A stretch of 64,000 nucleotides of DNA, taken from assembly GCA_027577595.1 (NCBI GenBank), contig JANBRJ010000013.1, forward strand, positions 1 to 64,000, written 5' to 3'. A program made the position numbers and the translations under genes. Below are positions 9,410-18,856 of this stretch, piece after piece (position 1 is the first letter of the stretch; each line of letters begins with the position of its first letter). Below the pieces are notes generated by a model. The model ran no database searches, had not been told where the DNA came from, and worked only from the letters and a program-made list of their open reading frames with translations. Origin of the DNA: Coemansia sp. RSA 487. Lineage: Eukaryota > Kickxellomycota > Kickxellomycetes > Kickxellales > Kickxellaceae.

Positions 9410-9893
9410 TTACTCGACAGCTAGAGATTGAGCAAGGCAAATGCCCCTGAATTCCAGGACGGCACCAGTAGTGTGATAATGATTAGGCTCGCGAGTTGCC
9501 CAGCCACCATCATTATCAAATTGTTTTGTATAAGGTCTTAGCAGCTATAAAATGAAACATTAGTTTAGCAATCTTTTGCCACAGCATCATATATCGTTAG
9601 ACGGGAAAGAACAATATACCCACCGCTTACCTGGATAGGAAACGCACTGTTCTGGTGTGGGGCCGCAGGAGCCGTACTCAGGTTATTAAGGCTGTGTAGA
9701 ATGTTATGGTTAGCTTTCTTTAGCTCGCGAAATTCCTTTTCGTGGTTTAGGTCACACTCTTCTTGTCTCGCATTGCGTTCTGTCTGAGTCTGAATAGGGC
9801 CATTTATAGTCCTAAATACTATGGCTGCGCTCTCTGAAACTGAACAGGCTCTTGGAGCGCATAAGCTATCTGTTCAAGAGCTGAGCTTTGCAT
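9410..9893 (-). CDS. Small spliced gene, about 113 residues, unknown function
   Basis: Three blocks join in phase on the minus strand. The last exon (9410-9544) and the middle exon (9631-9789) are separated by an 86-nt intron with a clear donor GTAAGC, acceptor TTTTATAG and branch-like GCTAAAC; the frame is open right through and ends at TAA 9410-9412. The first exon (9846-9893) starts with ATG and is joined through a 56-nt intron (9790-9845) with a weaker GTTCAG donor and ATTCAG acceptor. The joined product has a charged helical, probably coiled-coil region (RQEECDLNHEKEFRELKKAN) and a C-terminal block DGGWATREPNHYH followed by GAVLEFRGICLAQSL. I do not recognise the family. The second intron is well supported; the first exon is tentative. 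Confidence 0.5.
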
Positions 9894-10764
9894 CGCGGCA
9901 TCTGAAATAGATATTGCTTTTAAAGTTTTGTAAGAAAAAAAGGTTAGAGGGAATAAAAAAGGGGTGTTTGAATTTTATTGTGGAGAGAAAAGAGAAACAG
10001 GGACTGGAAAAGAAAAATTAATTGCTGCCATTGTTTATTTTATTTTAAACAAAAGGGTGATTCTGAATACACAGGAGCCAGAGAACAAATTAACAATATG
10101 GTTCCTTTTAACCTTGGTTCTCCAGCCAAGCGTTTAACAAAGAAATGACCACCCAGAAATTACTTTTCAAATAGACAATAGGGCTTTGCCAATTTTTTGT
10201 TTGGTTATTTCCAGCGCATTTTGATGTCAACGAGAGATGGATAGATCTAGTAGTTACATGTTTACTCCATGCCACAAAGCGATAAAGCGGTCAATTCAAA
10301 GAGATGTCTAATAAAAAGAGACAACTCGTTAACCACACTTGCATGTTCAAAGGTGGCAGTTTTACAGGCGCTGTTTCTATTTTTAGCAGTTCATAAAAGT
10401 GACTCTACTGGTTTTTTCTCTTGCAAGACAGCCATCCATTTATAGTAGTATCGTAATTAATAAAGAAGCATGTAGAAATGATGTGAGCAATGTTTACAAG
10501 TGAAAAAAAAGCATTGATAAATAGGATTTACAAGGGTTGTCATGCACATCCATGTATGCACACATTTTCAGATCTATTTTTAAATTTAGCCTAACGATGT
10601 TACTGCAAGGTTGTCAAGGTTTTTGGTAGAGAAATTATTTTTAGAAACAGACAAATGGTCCGAGTATAAAAGTTCAAGCATACCGTCAGCGATTTCTCTT
10701 TGGGTGTGTCAACACCGATATTGCCAAGCTTCTTATTCCGATCAATCTTGTATTTGCCAACGAA
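9894..10764. other. Intergenic region between divergent genes
   Basis: AT-rich; presumably contains the promoters of the 9410-9893 gene and the 10765 gene. An additional acceptor-like site (CTAAC then TATTTCAG, near 9904-9945) precedes the putative first exon of the spliced gene, so that gene could have a further upstream exon or a 5'-UTR intron here. No other gene is supported. Confidence 0.4.
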
Positions 10765-11832
10765 ATGAACAGCACACAAACAACACAGCGTCCGTGGAGA
10801 CCGACGCAACTGGAAAGCCGCGCCTACAACCAGATTTACTGCCACTTGGACAAGGAGCGCCATGGCATTGTGGCACTAGAGGCAGTGCGTTCGCTGATTA
10901 GCAGAGCACACATCCATCACGGATTTGTGCAAAAGATACTCCAGCTGGCGGTTGCGAGCGGCGAGGGCGGTGCAGACAAGGTGACCCGCCGCGAGTTCTA
11001 TGTGATTATGAAGATGATTTCGCTGGTGCAGAGCGGACGTCCAGTATCGATGCTCAATCTTGGCGAATGCTCGCCGCTGCCAATAATCGATGGCGTTGAT
11101 CTTCAAAGGAGCAGATCTTCGGTTTTAAGCTACGCGCCACAGAGAGCCTGCAGCAGCAGCACAAGCAGCATCAGCAGCATCAGCAGCCGCCACCGCTCGG
11201 GCTCAAGCTCGTCGGAGGACGACGGGGCAATGACTGACAGAAGCAGCAACTCCACACTTAACTCGGCAGGGCTCTTTGTCGACACCAAGCTCGCGGATTT
11301 GGCTCGCATGAAGCCATCGTTCGGAATACAGACGCCAGTCAGCACAGATAGCGTCACCGAGCTTTTAAGCCGCATTGACGAGGTTGTGTCATCGGCTGAC
11401 GAGTCACGCATCCAGCGCCGAGCCACAGAAAACGAACTCAATTCGGCAAGTTCGTTGCGTGGCGAGCTTGAGGCGAGGATGGCGCGGCTTCTGCTTATCT
11501 GCCAAAAGGAAACGGCCGAGAACAGCGCATTGGCAGAGCGCCTGCAAATGGAAGAGAGCCGCCTGGATACGATACAGGGGCAAGTCAAGCATATGCAAAA
11601 GAACATTGCGTATATTGCGTGGCAGAGGTCGCAGCTTGTCGAGCGCTTGCAGAGAACGGAGGAGCGGCAGAGACATTTGGAGGGCAAGCTCGAGCAGCTC
11701 CAGCAGTTTGGTGGAGGCAGTGGCGGCGGTGAAGGAGATCTTGCTCCCAGGCCAACAGTTTCCAGACGGTACGAAACAGCCAGACGGAACCGTCTATCGT
11801 CAGTATTTGTAAAGGCTACCACCACCTCGTAG
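10765..11832 (+). CDS. EH-like domain and coiled-coil protein
   Basis: The 355-residue protein begins with a degenerate EH (Eps15-homology) domain at about 18-110. It has YNQIYCHLDKERHGIVALEA (first EF-hand-like helix-loop), VTRREFYVIMKMISLVQSGR (the usual EF/M-L-ALRL helix), and closes near SPLPIIDGVDL. EH domains bind NPF peptides in endocytic and sorting proteins. A serine-rich linker (about 115-165) is followed by a long predicted coiled coil (about 195-315; GELEARMARLLLICQKETAE, then ERLQRTEERQRHLEGKLEQL). The calcium-binding loops look degenerate. An EH module at the extreme N-terminus followed by a single coiled coil recalls a shortened Ede1/Eps15 layout without ubiquitin-binding or proline-rich parts. 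A role in endocytosis is inference. Confidence 0.7.
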   Translation: MNSTQTTQRPWRPTQLESRAYNQIYCHLDKERHGIVALEAVRSLISRAHIHHGFVQKILQLAVASGEGGADKVTRREFYVIMKMISLVQSGRPVSMLNLGECSPLPIIDGVDLQRSRSSVLSYAPQRACSSSTSSISSISSRHRSGSSSSEDDGAMTDRSSNSTLNSAGLFVDTKLADLARMKPSFGIQTPVSTDSVTELLSRIDEVVSSADESRIQRRATENELNSASSLRGELEARMARLLLICQKETAENSALAERLQMEESRLDTIQGQVKHMQKNIAYIAWQRSQLVERLQRTEERQRHLEGKLEQLQQFGGGSGGGEGDLAPRPTVSRRYETARRNRLSSVFVKATTTS

Positions 11833-12045
11833 TGTTTATTTGTTTTTGTTTTCTATTGTGTCCATATTTGTTTTATCATTTTCTTTATCTTGTTCCAATT
11901 CTGAATGTATAAGCCACTTTGTGTAAAAAAACAGGATGGGTCCAACGGGTCCAGCATTCGCCATTCTTTCAGCTCCCTTTTCACTCTTGTGTTATGTTAT
12001 AATATCAACTAGTTTAGTCGACATAAAAAACTTGATGTTCTGATA

Positions 12046-12651
12046 ATGCAAAAACCCACAGATAATCCTTGTAGCTTGGGAGAGTTGCGGACGCAAATGT
12101 GTGAGCGGCTGGATGAGCAGTGGCTGATGCTTCAGCAACTCACACGGTGCATGCAGGAAACCTCACGCCAGCTGTCGACGCTCACAGTGATGGTGGACTA
12201 TCGGTGTAGCCAGCACGAACAGCAGCAGCAGCAACAGCAGCAGCAGCAGATAAGTAGGCCGCTCCGGTTCAACCCGCAGATGCAAAGCTCAGACGAAACA
12301 GGCAGCTTTACATCGATATCGTCGGAAGCGACCATAGCTCTGCGCGCGCCGCTGCATATAAAGGAAAGGCCGTTGCCACCTCCGTCAGCGTCGAAAAGAC
12401 GAACTGCACCTCTGTCGATCAATAAAATGATGAAAGCTGCAATGCACCCAATACCACCACCACCAGCAGAAGAGCCATCTCCGCCGCAAACGCCGATGCT
12501 GATGCCGATGCCGATGCCAATGCCGATGCCGCCGATGCCGCCGATGCCGCCAAAGAAGCAGGCGAAAAAAGATTCATCAAAGTCGGTGCTGGAGCTGACT
12601 CGGATGTTCGAGCACCAAGCCATTTCGGGGGTTGTGAACCACCCTTCTTGA
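12046..12651 (+). CDS. Low-complexity protein with poly-Q and proline/methionine repeats
   Basis: A 201-residue frame with an N-terminal helical part (about 1-60; ERLDEQWLMLQQLTRCMQ, coiled-coil-like). A run of ten glutamines follows (about 61-70), encoded by mixed CAG/CAA codons, then a proline-rich region with a (PM)n and PPMP repeat (about 145-170). The C-terminus has a short basic patch (KKQAKKDSSK). No domain family is recognised. The mixed Gln codons and helical N-terminus argue for selection on protein rather than mere repeat expansion. It lies between two other plus-strand genes, 214 bp downstream of the EH-like gene. Confidence 0.55.
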   Translation: MQKPTDNPCSLGELRTQMCERLDEQWLMLQQLTRCMQETSRQLSTLTVMVDYRCSQHEQQQQQQQQQQISRPLRFNPQMQSSDETGSFTSISSEATIALRAPLHIKERPLPPPSASKRRTAPLSINKMMKAAMHPIPPPPAEEPSPPQTPMLMPMPMPMPMPPMPPMPPKKQAKKDSSKSVLELTRMFEHQAISGVVNHPS

Positions 12652-12928
12652 CACCACACCACAGCCTCCTCTTCGTCCTTTCTGTAAAAGGCTGAGCTAA
12701 TTTCGGCAAAAAGAAATCCGCTGATGAGGCGCTGCGTTCACTTTCTTTTTATTTTTACTTTTCACAATCTTTCTTTGTCAAGGCACTCGCTCCAAAAATA
12801 AAACAGGGTCTTTTTTTTTTGCCTCCGCGTTTTCTCCGCATCTCTTTCTCGTTGTCTTTATTTTTCTTTCCTCCCACCAGTTTGTTTACTTTTTTTTTTC
12901 ACCCCCTCTCTTTATATAATTAATAGCC

Positions 12929-13969
12929 ATGAAGGTGCCGTTTTTCCGTAACAAGACCTTGTCCACAAAGAACCGCTCGCTGTCGGCGTCGGCATCAATG
13001 GCAACACTGAGTGCAAGCAAAGGACAGTTGTCGGACCTAGAGACGTTCCTCTCGTCGATCGATAGCTTCCGTTCCGAGTCCCGCCGGCTCTTTCCAGAGC
13101 ACATGGCGCTTGACCGGATTCTGGGCGACCTGCGCGACGAATGCCAGCACCGTGTCGAGTACATGTCGCGGGTATCAGCAATGTCTGCGCTCTCTCCAGC
13201 TCCATCGCCACCGCAGAGCAGTGCCAGCAAAACAACCACCGCATCAACCACAGTTGCTAGCAACAGTAATAGTAATAACATTGCGGCCACTACTGCCCGC
13301 CGGCGCAAGACTGCTGGGCCAGAAACCATGCCGCTGCCATTGCCGTCGCCGTCGCCGTCGCCACCGCAGTTGCCGGCAGTAGCAACAACCACAAACAGAC
13401 GCCGCAACCCGCCACAGTCCATGTTCATAGCCAGCCTTACTGGCGACGACGGGCTTGGCGGTCGACCACTATCACTGGCAGAGCTGAACCCAAAGGCATC
13501 GTTCAACGTAGGCAGAACGTCCAACAGAACACAGCACATGCCCGCAGCCACACCAACGAACAAAACGACCAGCGAATACGTCCTGGCGGTCAAGATAGCC
13601 GGACACAAGGTGGAGGCGGCAGTATCACCATCGTTGCAAACATCGCTGATATCAATGCAGTTGGCGCTGATGATGGGGATGCCAGTGACCAGCGTGTCTC
13701 CCAACTCGCGTGTGTGGAGCACAGGCGGAAAGAGCTGGTCCGTTGTTGGCGAGGTCACAGGGCTGCCGTTTGTGTGTGGGAACATGACGTTCTCACACAG
13801 CTTCAAGGTCGTGCAGGGCGGTGCCGGATCCAACGACATGTCACGCGATATTGTGCTTGGCAACGATTTCTGCGTGGGCAACAAGGGCCGCATCAAGGAC
13901 AATCGCTTGCACCTGGAGCAGCTTTGCATGCCAGTGTCTGTGCCTGTCCGCCCGATCACCGCCGCCTGA
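12929..13969 (+). CDS. Protein with retropepsin-fold-like C-terminal domain
   Basis: The 346-residue product has an N-terminal helical part (about 33-85), a disordered Pro/Ser/Thr-rich linker (about 90-210), and a C-terminal beta-rich domain (about 215-332). The order of elements in that domain resembles retropepsin-like/DDI1-type aspartyl protease folds: VLAVKIAGHKVEAAVS, SLISMQLALMMGMP, GEVTGLPFVCGNMTFSHSFKV, then DIVLGNDFCVGNKGRI, which mimics the family's ILG-D-F/L block. The usual catalytic signature is not recognisable, so this is more likely a non-enzymatic fold than an active protease. The gene sits in an intact intron-free frame among host genes, with a TATA-like sequence (TTTATATAATTAA) just before the ATG. 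There are no flanking repeats or neighbouring mobile-element genes, so I treat it as a host gene. Confidence 0.55.
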   Translation: MKVPFFRNKTLSTKNRSLSASASMATLSASKGQLSDLETFLSSIDSFRSESRRLFPEHMALDRILGDLRDECQHRVEYMSRVSAMSALSPAPSPPQSSASKTTTASTTVASNSNSNNIAATTARRRKTAGPETMPLPLPSPSPSPPQLPAVATTTNRRRNPPQSMFIASLTGDDGLGGRPLSLAELNPKASFNVGRTSNRTQHMPAATPTNKTTSEYVLAVKIAGHKVEAAVSPSLQTSLISMQLALMMGMPVTSVSPNSRVWSTGGKSWSVVGEVTGLPFVCGNMTFSHSFKVVQGGAGSNDMSRDIVLGNDFCVGNKGRIKDNRLHLEQLCMPVSVPVRPITAA

Positions 13970-14020
13970 GATCAGCAAGGGAGATGAAATATCTCTCCTG
14001 AAAGAGCCAACAATGGAAGA

Positions 14021-14039
14021 TGTATGTATGTATGTATGT
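14021..14039. repeat. (TGTA)n microsatellite
   Basis: About five tandem TGTA units lie 50 bp downstream of the retropepsin-fold-like gene. They create in-frame ATGs that artificially lengthen the downstream frame. Confidence 0.85.
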
Positions 14040-14275
14040 CTCTCCTATTTCTCCTCTCCCCAGGAGGATTTCAGCCTTTTTTATATTTTATATTTTGCAT
14101 CATAAACTCAATGGTTATATATCTCGTTTTTCTCCGCAACCTGGCATGTTTCAAATGCCCACATGTCCCGGGCCGCTTTCAGCAAGCATTTGCCATGATA
14201 TGCAGCAAGGGAAATAACGGATTCTTTTTTATTTTGACTCTGCATACTTGGACATTGTTTATTGATATTTGGAAA

Positions 14276-15622
14276 ATGAGACTAGTGAAATCTGACACCT
14301 TCCACGACAGCGATGCGGCTAGAGACAAGAAAAAGAATGCACTGCCAACACGATCGCTACCGAACATTGCTCTGTCATTGCCCGATGCTAGCGATAATGC
14401 AAAAGGATACATTGACAGATACGCAGCTGACTCGTACAGTTCGTACGACACAGACGACAGCTTTGAGCTAGAGCCAGAGCCAGAGCCGGAAGACTTCGTT
14501 GGCGAAGAACAGGATCAGCAGGCACATCGATCGGATGGTAGTCAGTCTCCAGCAGCGCAAGATACAGCGGTTGTCCTGAGCTTTGAGCCTGCTGCCCTGC
14601 GGCTTCCTACCACAAAGATCGTGTACAATCCAGAGCCCAAGCCCACAGAGCTACCGAGCCGCCTAGTTCGCGGTGCAACGGCTCGCAAGCCGCCAGCACA
14701 AGAACCATATGCAAAGGCACAGCACAACCAGCAGCACAACCAGCAGCAGAACCAGCAGCAGAACCAGAAGCAACAACAACAACTCACACCCACGCCGCAA
14801 TATGTCCTGGAAGAGGACGAATTCAACGGACTGTTAGCACCGGGTGCGTTCGCCGATGAGGGCCAGCGCGCCCAGGCCGACGGCGGCAAGTTCCGAAGAC
14901 TCATTAGCTTGCTTGCCGGCGGTAACCGCAAGGAACGCGAGGCTAGCCTGTTTAAACCAGTTGTGTTTGATCCAAAACGCAAACGAACAGCCGATATATC
15001 CGGCGGCGGCGGCGACGACGGAGATGCAGCACCACAAGAAGGCGAATGGGTGAAATGGCTGTGCTGTCCCGCACGCTTCTGCGTTGCCTCCACGTTTGTC
15101 GGGATCCTAGTGGGTGCAGTCATCGGGTTCTTTATCTGGCCTCGCGTGCCGTCGCTCTCTGTAAGCAGTCTCACCGCATTGCAGCCAGCTCGCGTGATAT
15201 ACGACACTGAGCGTAACCAGTTCGGACTACATATGCCGATGCGCATCACGTACGAGATACACAGCGGCAACTTTTATCCGCTCAGAATCAACGGCGCCCA
15301 CGTGCTGGGCTTTGACGGCGTCACGGGCAACCGCATCGTCGACACCCGGCTCAGCAACCTGCGAGTTGCGCCGCTGCAAATGCAGTTCCACTCGGAGAAT
15401 GCCACCGTCCACTACATGACGTCAGATATGACCGATCCGGCACTGACCGACCTGTTTGGAAAATGCGCACCTCAGGCATCAGCGGCCTTCAGTACCCGTC
15501 CTGAGGGGCGGCCGGGTGCGCTTACCATCAGGTTCCAGATCAAAGTCGATGTGGCCAACCTTGGGTGGTTCGGCAAACAGCCCATCGTCACGCTAAATCA
15601 AAACGTAGAATGTCCCGAATAG
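14276..15622 (+). CDS. Single-pass membrane protein with LEA2-like domain
   Basis: The 448-residue product has a disordered cytosolic-type N-terminus (acidic ELEPEPEPE at about 62-70; Gln/Asn-rich stretch at about 142-165). It is followed by one transmembrane segment (about 268-290; FVGILVGAVIGFFIWP). The C-terminal domain (about 305-448) has the immunoglobulin-like strand pattern of LEA14/LEA2 proteins: FGLHMPMRITYEIHSGNFYP, VAPLQMQFHSENATVHYM, and a final IRFQIKVDVANLGW. Fungal relatives with this layout are vacuolar or plasma-membrane proteins whose outer domain may bind lipids; the role here is inference. The start was set at 14276, because the extra upstream codons fall in 3'-UTR-like and repeat sequence. 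The stop is only 27 bp from the TEL2 stop on the opposite strand. Confidence 0.68.
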   Translation: MRLVKSDTFHDSDAARDKKKNALPTRSLPNIALSLPDASDNAKGYIDRYAADSYSSYDTDDSFELEPEPEPEDFVGEEQDQQAHRSDGSQSPAAQDTAVVLSFEPAALRLPTTKIVYNPEPKPTELPSRLVRGATARKPPAQEPYAKAQHNQQHNQQQNQQQNQKQQQQLTPTPQYVLEEDEFNGLLAPGAFADEGQRAQADGGKFRRLISLLAGGNRKEREASLFKPVVFDPKRKRTADISGGGGDDGDAAPQEGEWVKWLCCPARFCVASTFVGILVGAVIGFFIWPRVPSLSVSSLTALQPARVIYDTERNQFGLHMPMRITYEIHSGNFYPLRINGAHVLGFDGVTGNRIVDTRLSNLRVAPLQMQFHSENATVHYMTSDMTDPALTDLFGKCAPQASAAFSTRPEGRPGALTIRFQIKVDVANLGWFGKQPIVTLNQNVECPE

Positions 15623-15649
15623 GAAACAGCATCATTCCAAGACTTTTAT

Positions 15650-18517
15650 TCAAATGATATTTATATAATCCGCATAAGCCTTTTCCTGGATCTCGCGTAA
15701 ACGGGTAAGAATTCGTGCAGCGTGTGCCACGGCCGACGGAACCAACAGCGCCTCGCGCTCCTCCAGAAGCCTGCTAATCCACTGAACCGTATCTGCGATG
15801 TCCAGCCGGAACTCCTGTGCCAGCGTCAGTGTGCTAAGCGATCGTTCAGGACTAAGAATAACGTCGATTCCGAACAGCAGGGCATCCAGGACCGGCGGAG
15901 ACTCGCTGACGCTCTTGTCGCGCAATGCACGAACCAGCCGACACAGCATCCAGAACTCGCGCGCCATTGCGATCTGGTGTGTCGAGCTGCCGCACGTATA
16001 CAATATAACGCCAAGGGTGCTCAGGTACCGTTCCAGCAGCGCTGCGTTGCGGCGGATGTCAGACGCCGCCGAGCTCATGTCGCTGCGGCCAAACTGTGCA
16101 ACAAGCGGAAAGAAAAACGCTGGCTCGATGTCGGCCCCCTGCTTCGTCTTCTTCTTGGGCGCAATGTCCAGCCGCCGTGACCGCCTTATGACCTTGCCCG
16201 CAGACTCTCCCCCTCCTCCACCTATGCCTGTCCGCTCCAGCTGTTTAGTTACAGACTCAATATCTTGGATGTCTGACATTTGGATGCAAGCAGTAGCAAT
16301 CGCCGAAAGCACAAGCTCGCGGTCCCTGAGCGTCATGTTGCGGTCGCATGACCTGTCCGCCAAAAACGGGCCGACTAGCCTGGGCAAGCGAACAGCTAGC
16401 GCAACCAGCGCGCGGCGTCGCTCAGCATCCCATTGTGCGTCGAGGTGGTCAGGGCCTCTGTTGTAAGTGTATAGCACTCGGTTGGATGCTTGAAGCCAAA
16501 GCTCTTCGCAGGTTTTGGTGTTTGCGCTTTCGATGCACTTGGTCAAAGCAAATAAGCCGATCCGCACCTTTTCCGCATTATTATTGTTATTATCATCAGA
16601 CGACGACGAAGATGTGCCTGCTGGCTTGAGATACGCAAGGCAGTCGCGCAAGAATGCGGGCGTGCGTGGTTTGACAAACCCGCTCTGCAACTCCGATCCT
16701 CCAGCCATAGATGACTGCCGCGGCGCAAGCACCTTTATCGAGTCGTCGTCGTCTTCTTCTTCCTCGTCATCCTCGCCTGCGTATGCGCGGGCACAGTCTA
16801 TTGCATCGTCAAGCGGTTTGCTTAAAGGCACGTCTGCCATCTGCTCGGCGATAGGTCGTGTATACGTGCGCAGTTCCTGGATATACTCGGCGCTGGCAAC
16901 AACTGTGCTGGAGGTGCCGGGTCTTTTGGCATCACGCAGAATGTCATCCAGCCCGAAATCAACATCATCGGCGACGATGATGCAGTCGGCCACCACGATG
17001 CCTGACAACCTGACTCGTGGCGTGGGCGCATCGAGGAACCGCGGGATAGCCTCGGCAAACTCGCTAGTCATTGCCAGCCGCTCGCGCTCCCCAGCAGTGT
17101 CCATTCCGCTCACACACATCAGCACAAGCATTGTGGCTGGCTTGACAGGAAACTGTAGGCTCGACCACATTGGTATAATCGTCCGCTGCAGCGCAGTGTG
17201 CATGAGGTCAGGAACAGAGTGCTCGTACTCTGGTAGTTTTTCAGATACTGATACTTTTTTACCCGAGATATTCTGTATCGCAAGTACCAGCGACTGCATT
17301 ACCGCGGGGGGAGTTGACTCGGTTATAATTGTTTGGCTGCCACGGGTCAGTATGCTTGCAACCGCCTGTTCAACAGACAACGATAAACCCGATGGATCTA
17401 TTTGGCAATACAGCAGAGCACCAAGCACAGCGGTCAGTTTCTCGATGAACTTTGCTCCTGTAGCATCGCGCGCAATGCGTTCCAGGTGATGCATGATCCC
17501 GTAGACCAAGGTTTCGCGAAAAGGCACCGGCACCGAGCAAACCGTCCGAGCCAAACTCAGCAATTTCTCAGATTCGCCAGATATTGTCAATGCTGCAGCG
17601 GCAAGCTCAACTGAAACGTAGTCGGACTGGCCAACACGGCACAATTTGGTCCACAAATCAACCACAGGCCTCCTTGACATATCATCGAGTGCCACGGCTT
17701 CTCGAGCAAGTCGTGGAAAGTATTGGCGAGGACGCAATGATGGCGGGACGGATTGCGGATCAACTCTATTGGCTACGCGCTCCGGCAGCGTACATATTAG
17801 CTGAAGGAACTCGGTCCACATTGCCGAGGACCGCAGCCCTCCTTCAGGGCTGCTGCTGTTGATTCTTTCGATCAGTGCTTGTGGGCTAAGCATCCCCATA
17901 GATACCGCGTATGCAAGAAGCTTGGTAGCAAGCGTCAGCGTTTCGATCGTGTTGTCTTGGCTTTGGCTACTCTTGGCTCCAAAGACAGAACATACCGCAA
18001 CAATGACGGCGTTGCCTACGACTCGGTCAGCAAGGTACTGCTGTGCAACCTCCATTAATTCTGGATCGCCTAGAACTAGCTTGGCAGTGGCTTCCAAGAT
18101 GGCTTTTCTGAACCACGGTCCAACAAACCGGCTAGAAATCATAGACACCGTCCGCTCGTTTCCCATAGGCTGCGCTGTATCGATCCACCAGGCGCTTTCG
18201 GTATCATCAAGTCCATTTACTGTGTCAATGCTGGTGCTGCCCACGGCCACAAGCGGTAGCTGAAGCGCCATCCGTAGCTTTCTATTATCAGTAGATTCTT
18301 CATTTTCTACAGAAGCAACATCTACTACAATGGGTGTAATCAATGGCTTTTGTTTTCCACTACGTGCACCTGGAAACGCAATCTCAACACTGTTTTCTGC
18401 TGGCTCTAGACATTCATTAGCTGTATTGTCTTTATTAGCGTCATCGCATGCGATATTTTCAATAAACTGCTCGAGTTCCCTGAATCTACGTTTTATCTCC
18501 TCACGACTACTGTCCAT
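15650..18517 (-). CDS. TEL2: Telomere length regulation protein TEL2/TELO2
   Basis: TEL2 forms the TTT complex with TTI1 and TTI2 and acts with HSP90 and R2TP to fold PI3K-like kinases (TOR, ATM/Tel1, ATR/Mec1). The 955-residue protein is an alpha-solenoid. Supporting features are the N-terminal helical repeats and the acidic linker (DDEEEEDDDDS, about 580-590). The conserved PRTPAFLRDCLAYLKP block (from about residue 618) begins the Telomere_reg-2 domain, followed by ALTKCIESA and, near the end, FRLDIADTVQWISRLLEE. It is longer than yeast (688) and human (837) TEL2, owing to acidic and glycine-rich inserts. No intron is evident. It is convergent with the LEA2-like gene, 27 bp apart; an AATAAA-like signal on its strand lies within the gap and its last codons. 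Confidence 0.85.
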   Translation of the reverse strand: MDSSREEIKRRFRELEQFIENIACDDANKDNTANECLEPAENSVEIAFPGARSGKQKPLITPIVVDVASVENEESTDNRKLRMALQLPLVAVGSTSIDTVNGLDDTESAWWIDTAQPMGNERTVSMISSRFVGPWFRKAILEATAKLVLGDPELMEVAQQYLADRVVGNAVIVAVCSVFGAKSSQSQDNTIETLTLATKLLAYAVSMGMLSPQALIERINSSSPEGGLRSSAMWTEFLQLICTLPERVANRVDPQSVPPSLRPRQYFPRLAREAVALDDMSRRPVVDLWTKLCRVGQSDYVSVELAAAALTISGESEKLLSLARTVCSVPVPFRETLVYGIMHHLERIARDATGAKFIEKLTAVLGALLYCQIDPSGLSLSVEQAVASILTRGSQTIITESTPPAVMQSLVLAIQNISGKKVSVSEKLPEYEHSVPDLMHTALQRTIIPMWSSLQFPVKPATMLVLMCVSGMDTAGERERLAMTSEFAEAIPRFLDAPTPRVRLSGIVVADCIIVADDVDFGLDDILRDAKRPGTSSTVVASAEYIQELRTYTRPIAEQMADVPLSKPLDDAIDCARAYAGEDDEEEEDDDDSIKVLAPRQSSMAGGSELQSGFVKPRTPAFLRDCLAYLKPAGTSSSSSDDNNNNNAEKVRIGLFALTKCIESANTKTCEELWLQASNRVLYTYNRGPDHLDAQWDAERRRALVALAVRLPRLVGPFLADRSCDRNMTLRDRELVLSAIATACIQMSDIQDIESVTKQLERTGIGGGGGESAGKVIRRSRRLDIAPKKKTKQGADIEPAFFFPLVAQFGRSDMSSAASDIRRNAALLERYLSTLGVILYTCGSSTHQIAMAREFWMLCRLVRALRDKSVSESPPVLDALLFGIDVILSPERSLSTLTLAQEFRLDIADTVQWISRLLEEREALLVPSAVAHAARILTRLREIQEKAYADYINII

Positions 18518-18856
18518 GGTAAAGGATTAAAAAACAATACAGAAATAAAAGTAAAAGAAATAGGAATAGGAATACAAATACTGTAGCAAAAGGAAAAAAA
18601 AAAACATATTTAACTGCTCACTCTGATAATGTCATTTTTTTATTTGTACACAAACAATTGCCACTACCTTTAAAAAAACATTATGGCCCTACTGCCACAA
18701 AAGAAACGATCAAATCAGATCACGCTCTGTTTACAATTATGTTTTTTAAAAAAAAAAAAGCTTTTCCTGAGCCAAATAGAGTTGTATGCTCTTTTGTCTT
18801 TCTTCCTATTTAAAAGCAGTACATTAATATTCTTAATTTAGCAGAGGGATTCGGTA
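18518..18856. other. Bidirectional promoter region of TEL2 and MSN5
   Basis: About 340 bp of AT-rich sequence with several A or T runs between two divergent starts. No gene is supported. Confidence 0.6.

Noticed and set aside
12886-13959. 357-codon minus-strand open frame opposite the retropepsin-fold-like gene
   Set aside because: Composition is Ser/Arg-rich shadow, and the plus-strand frame has clear domain organisation and a TATA-like promoter element.
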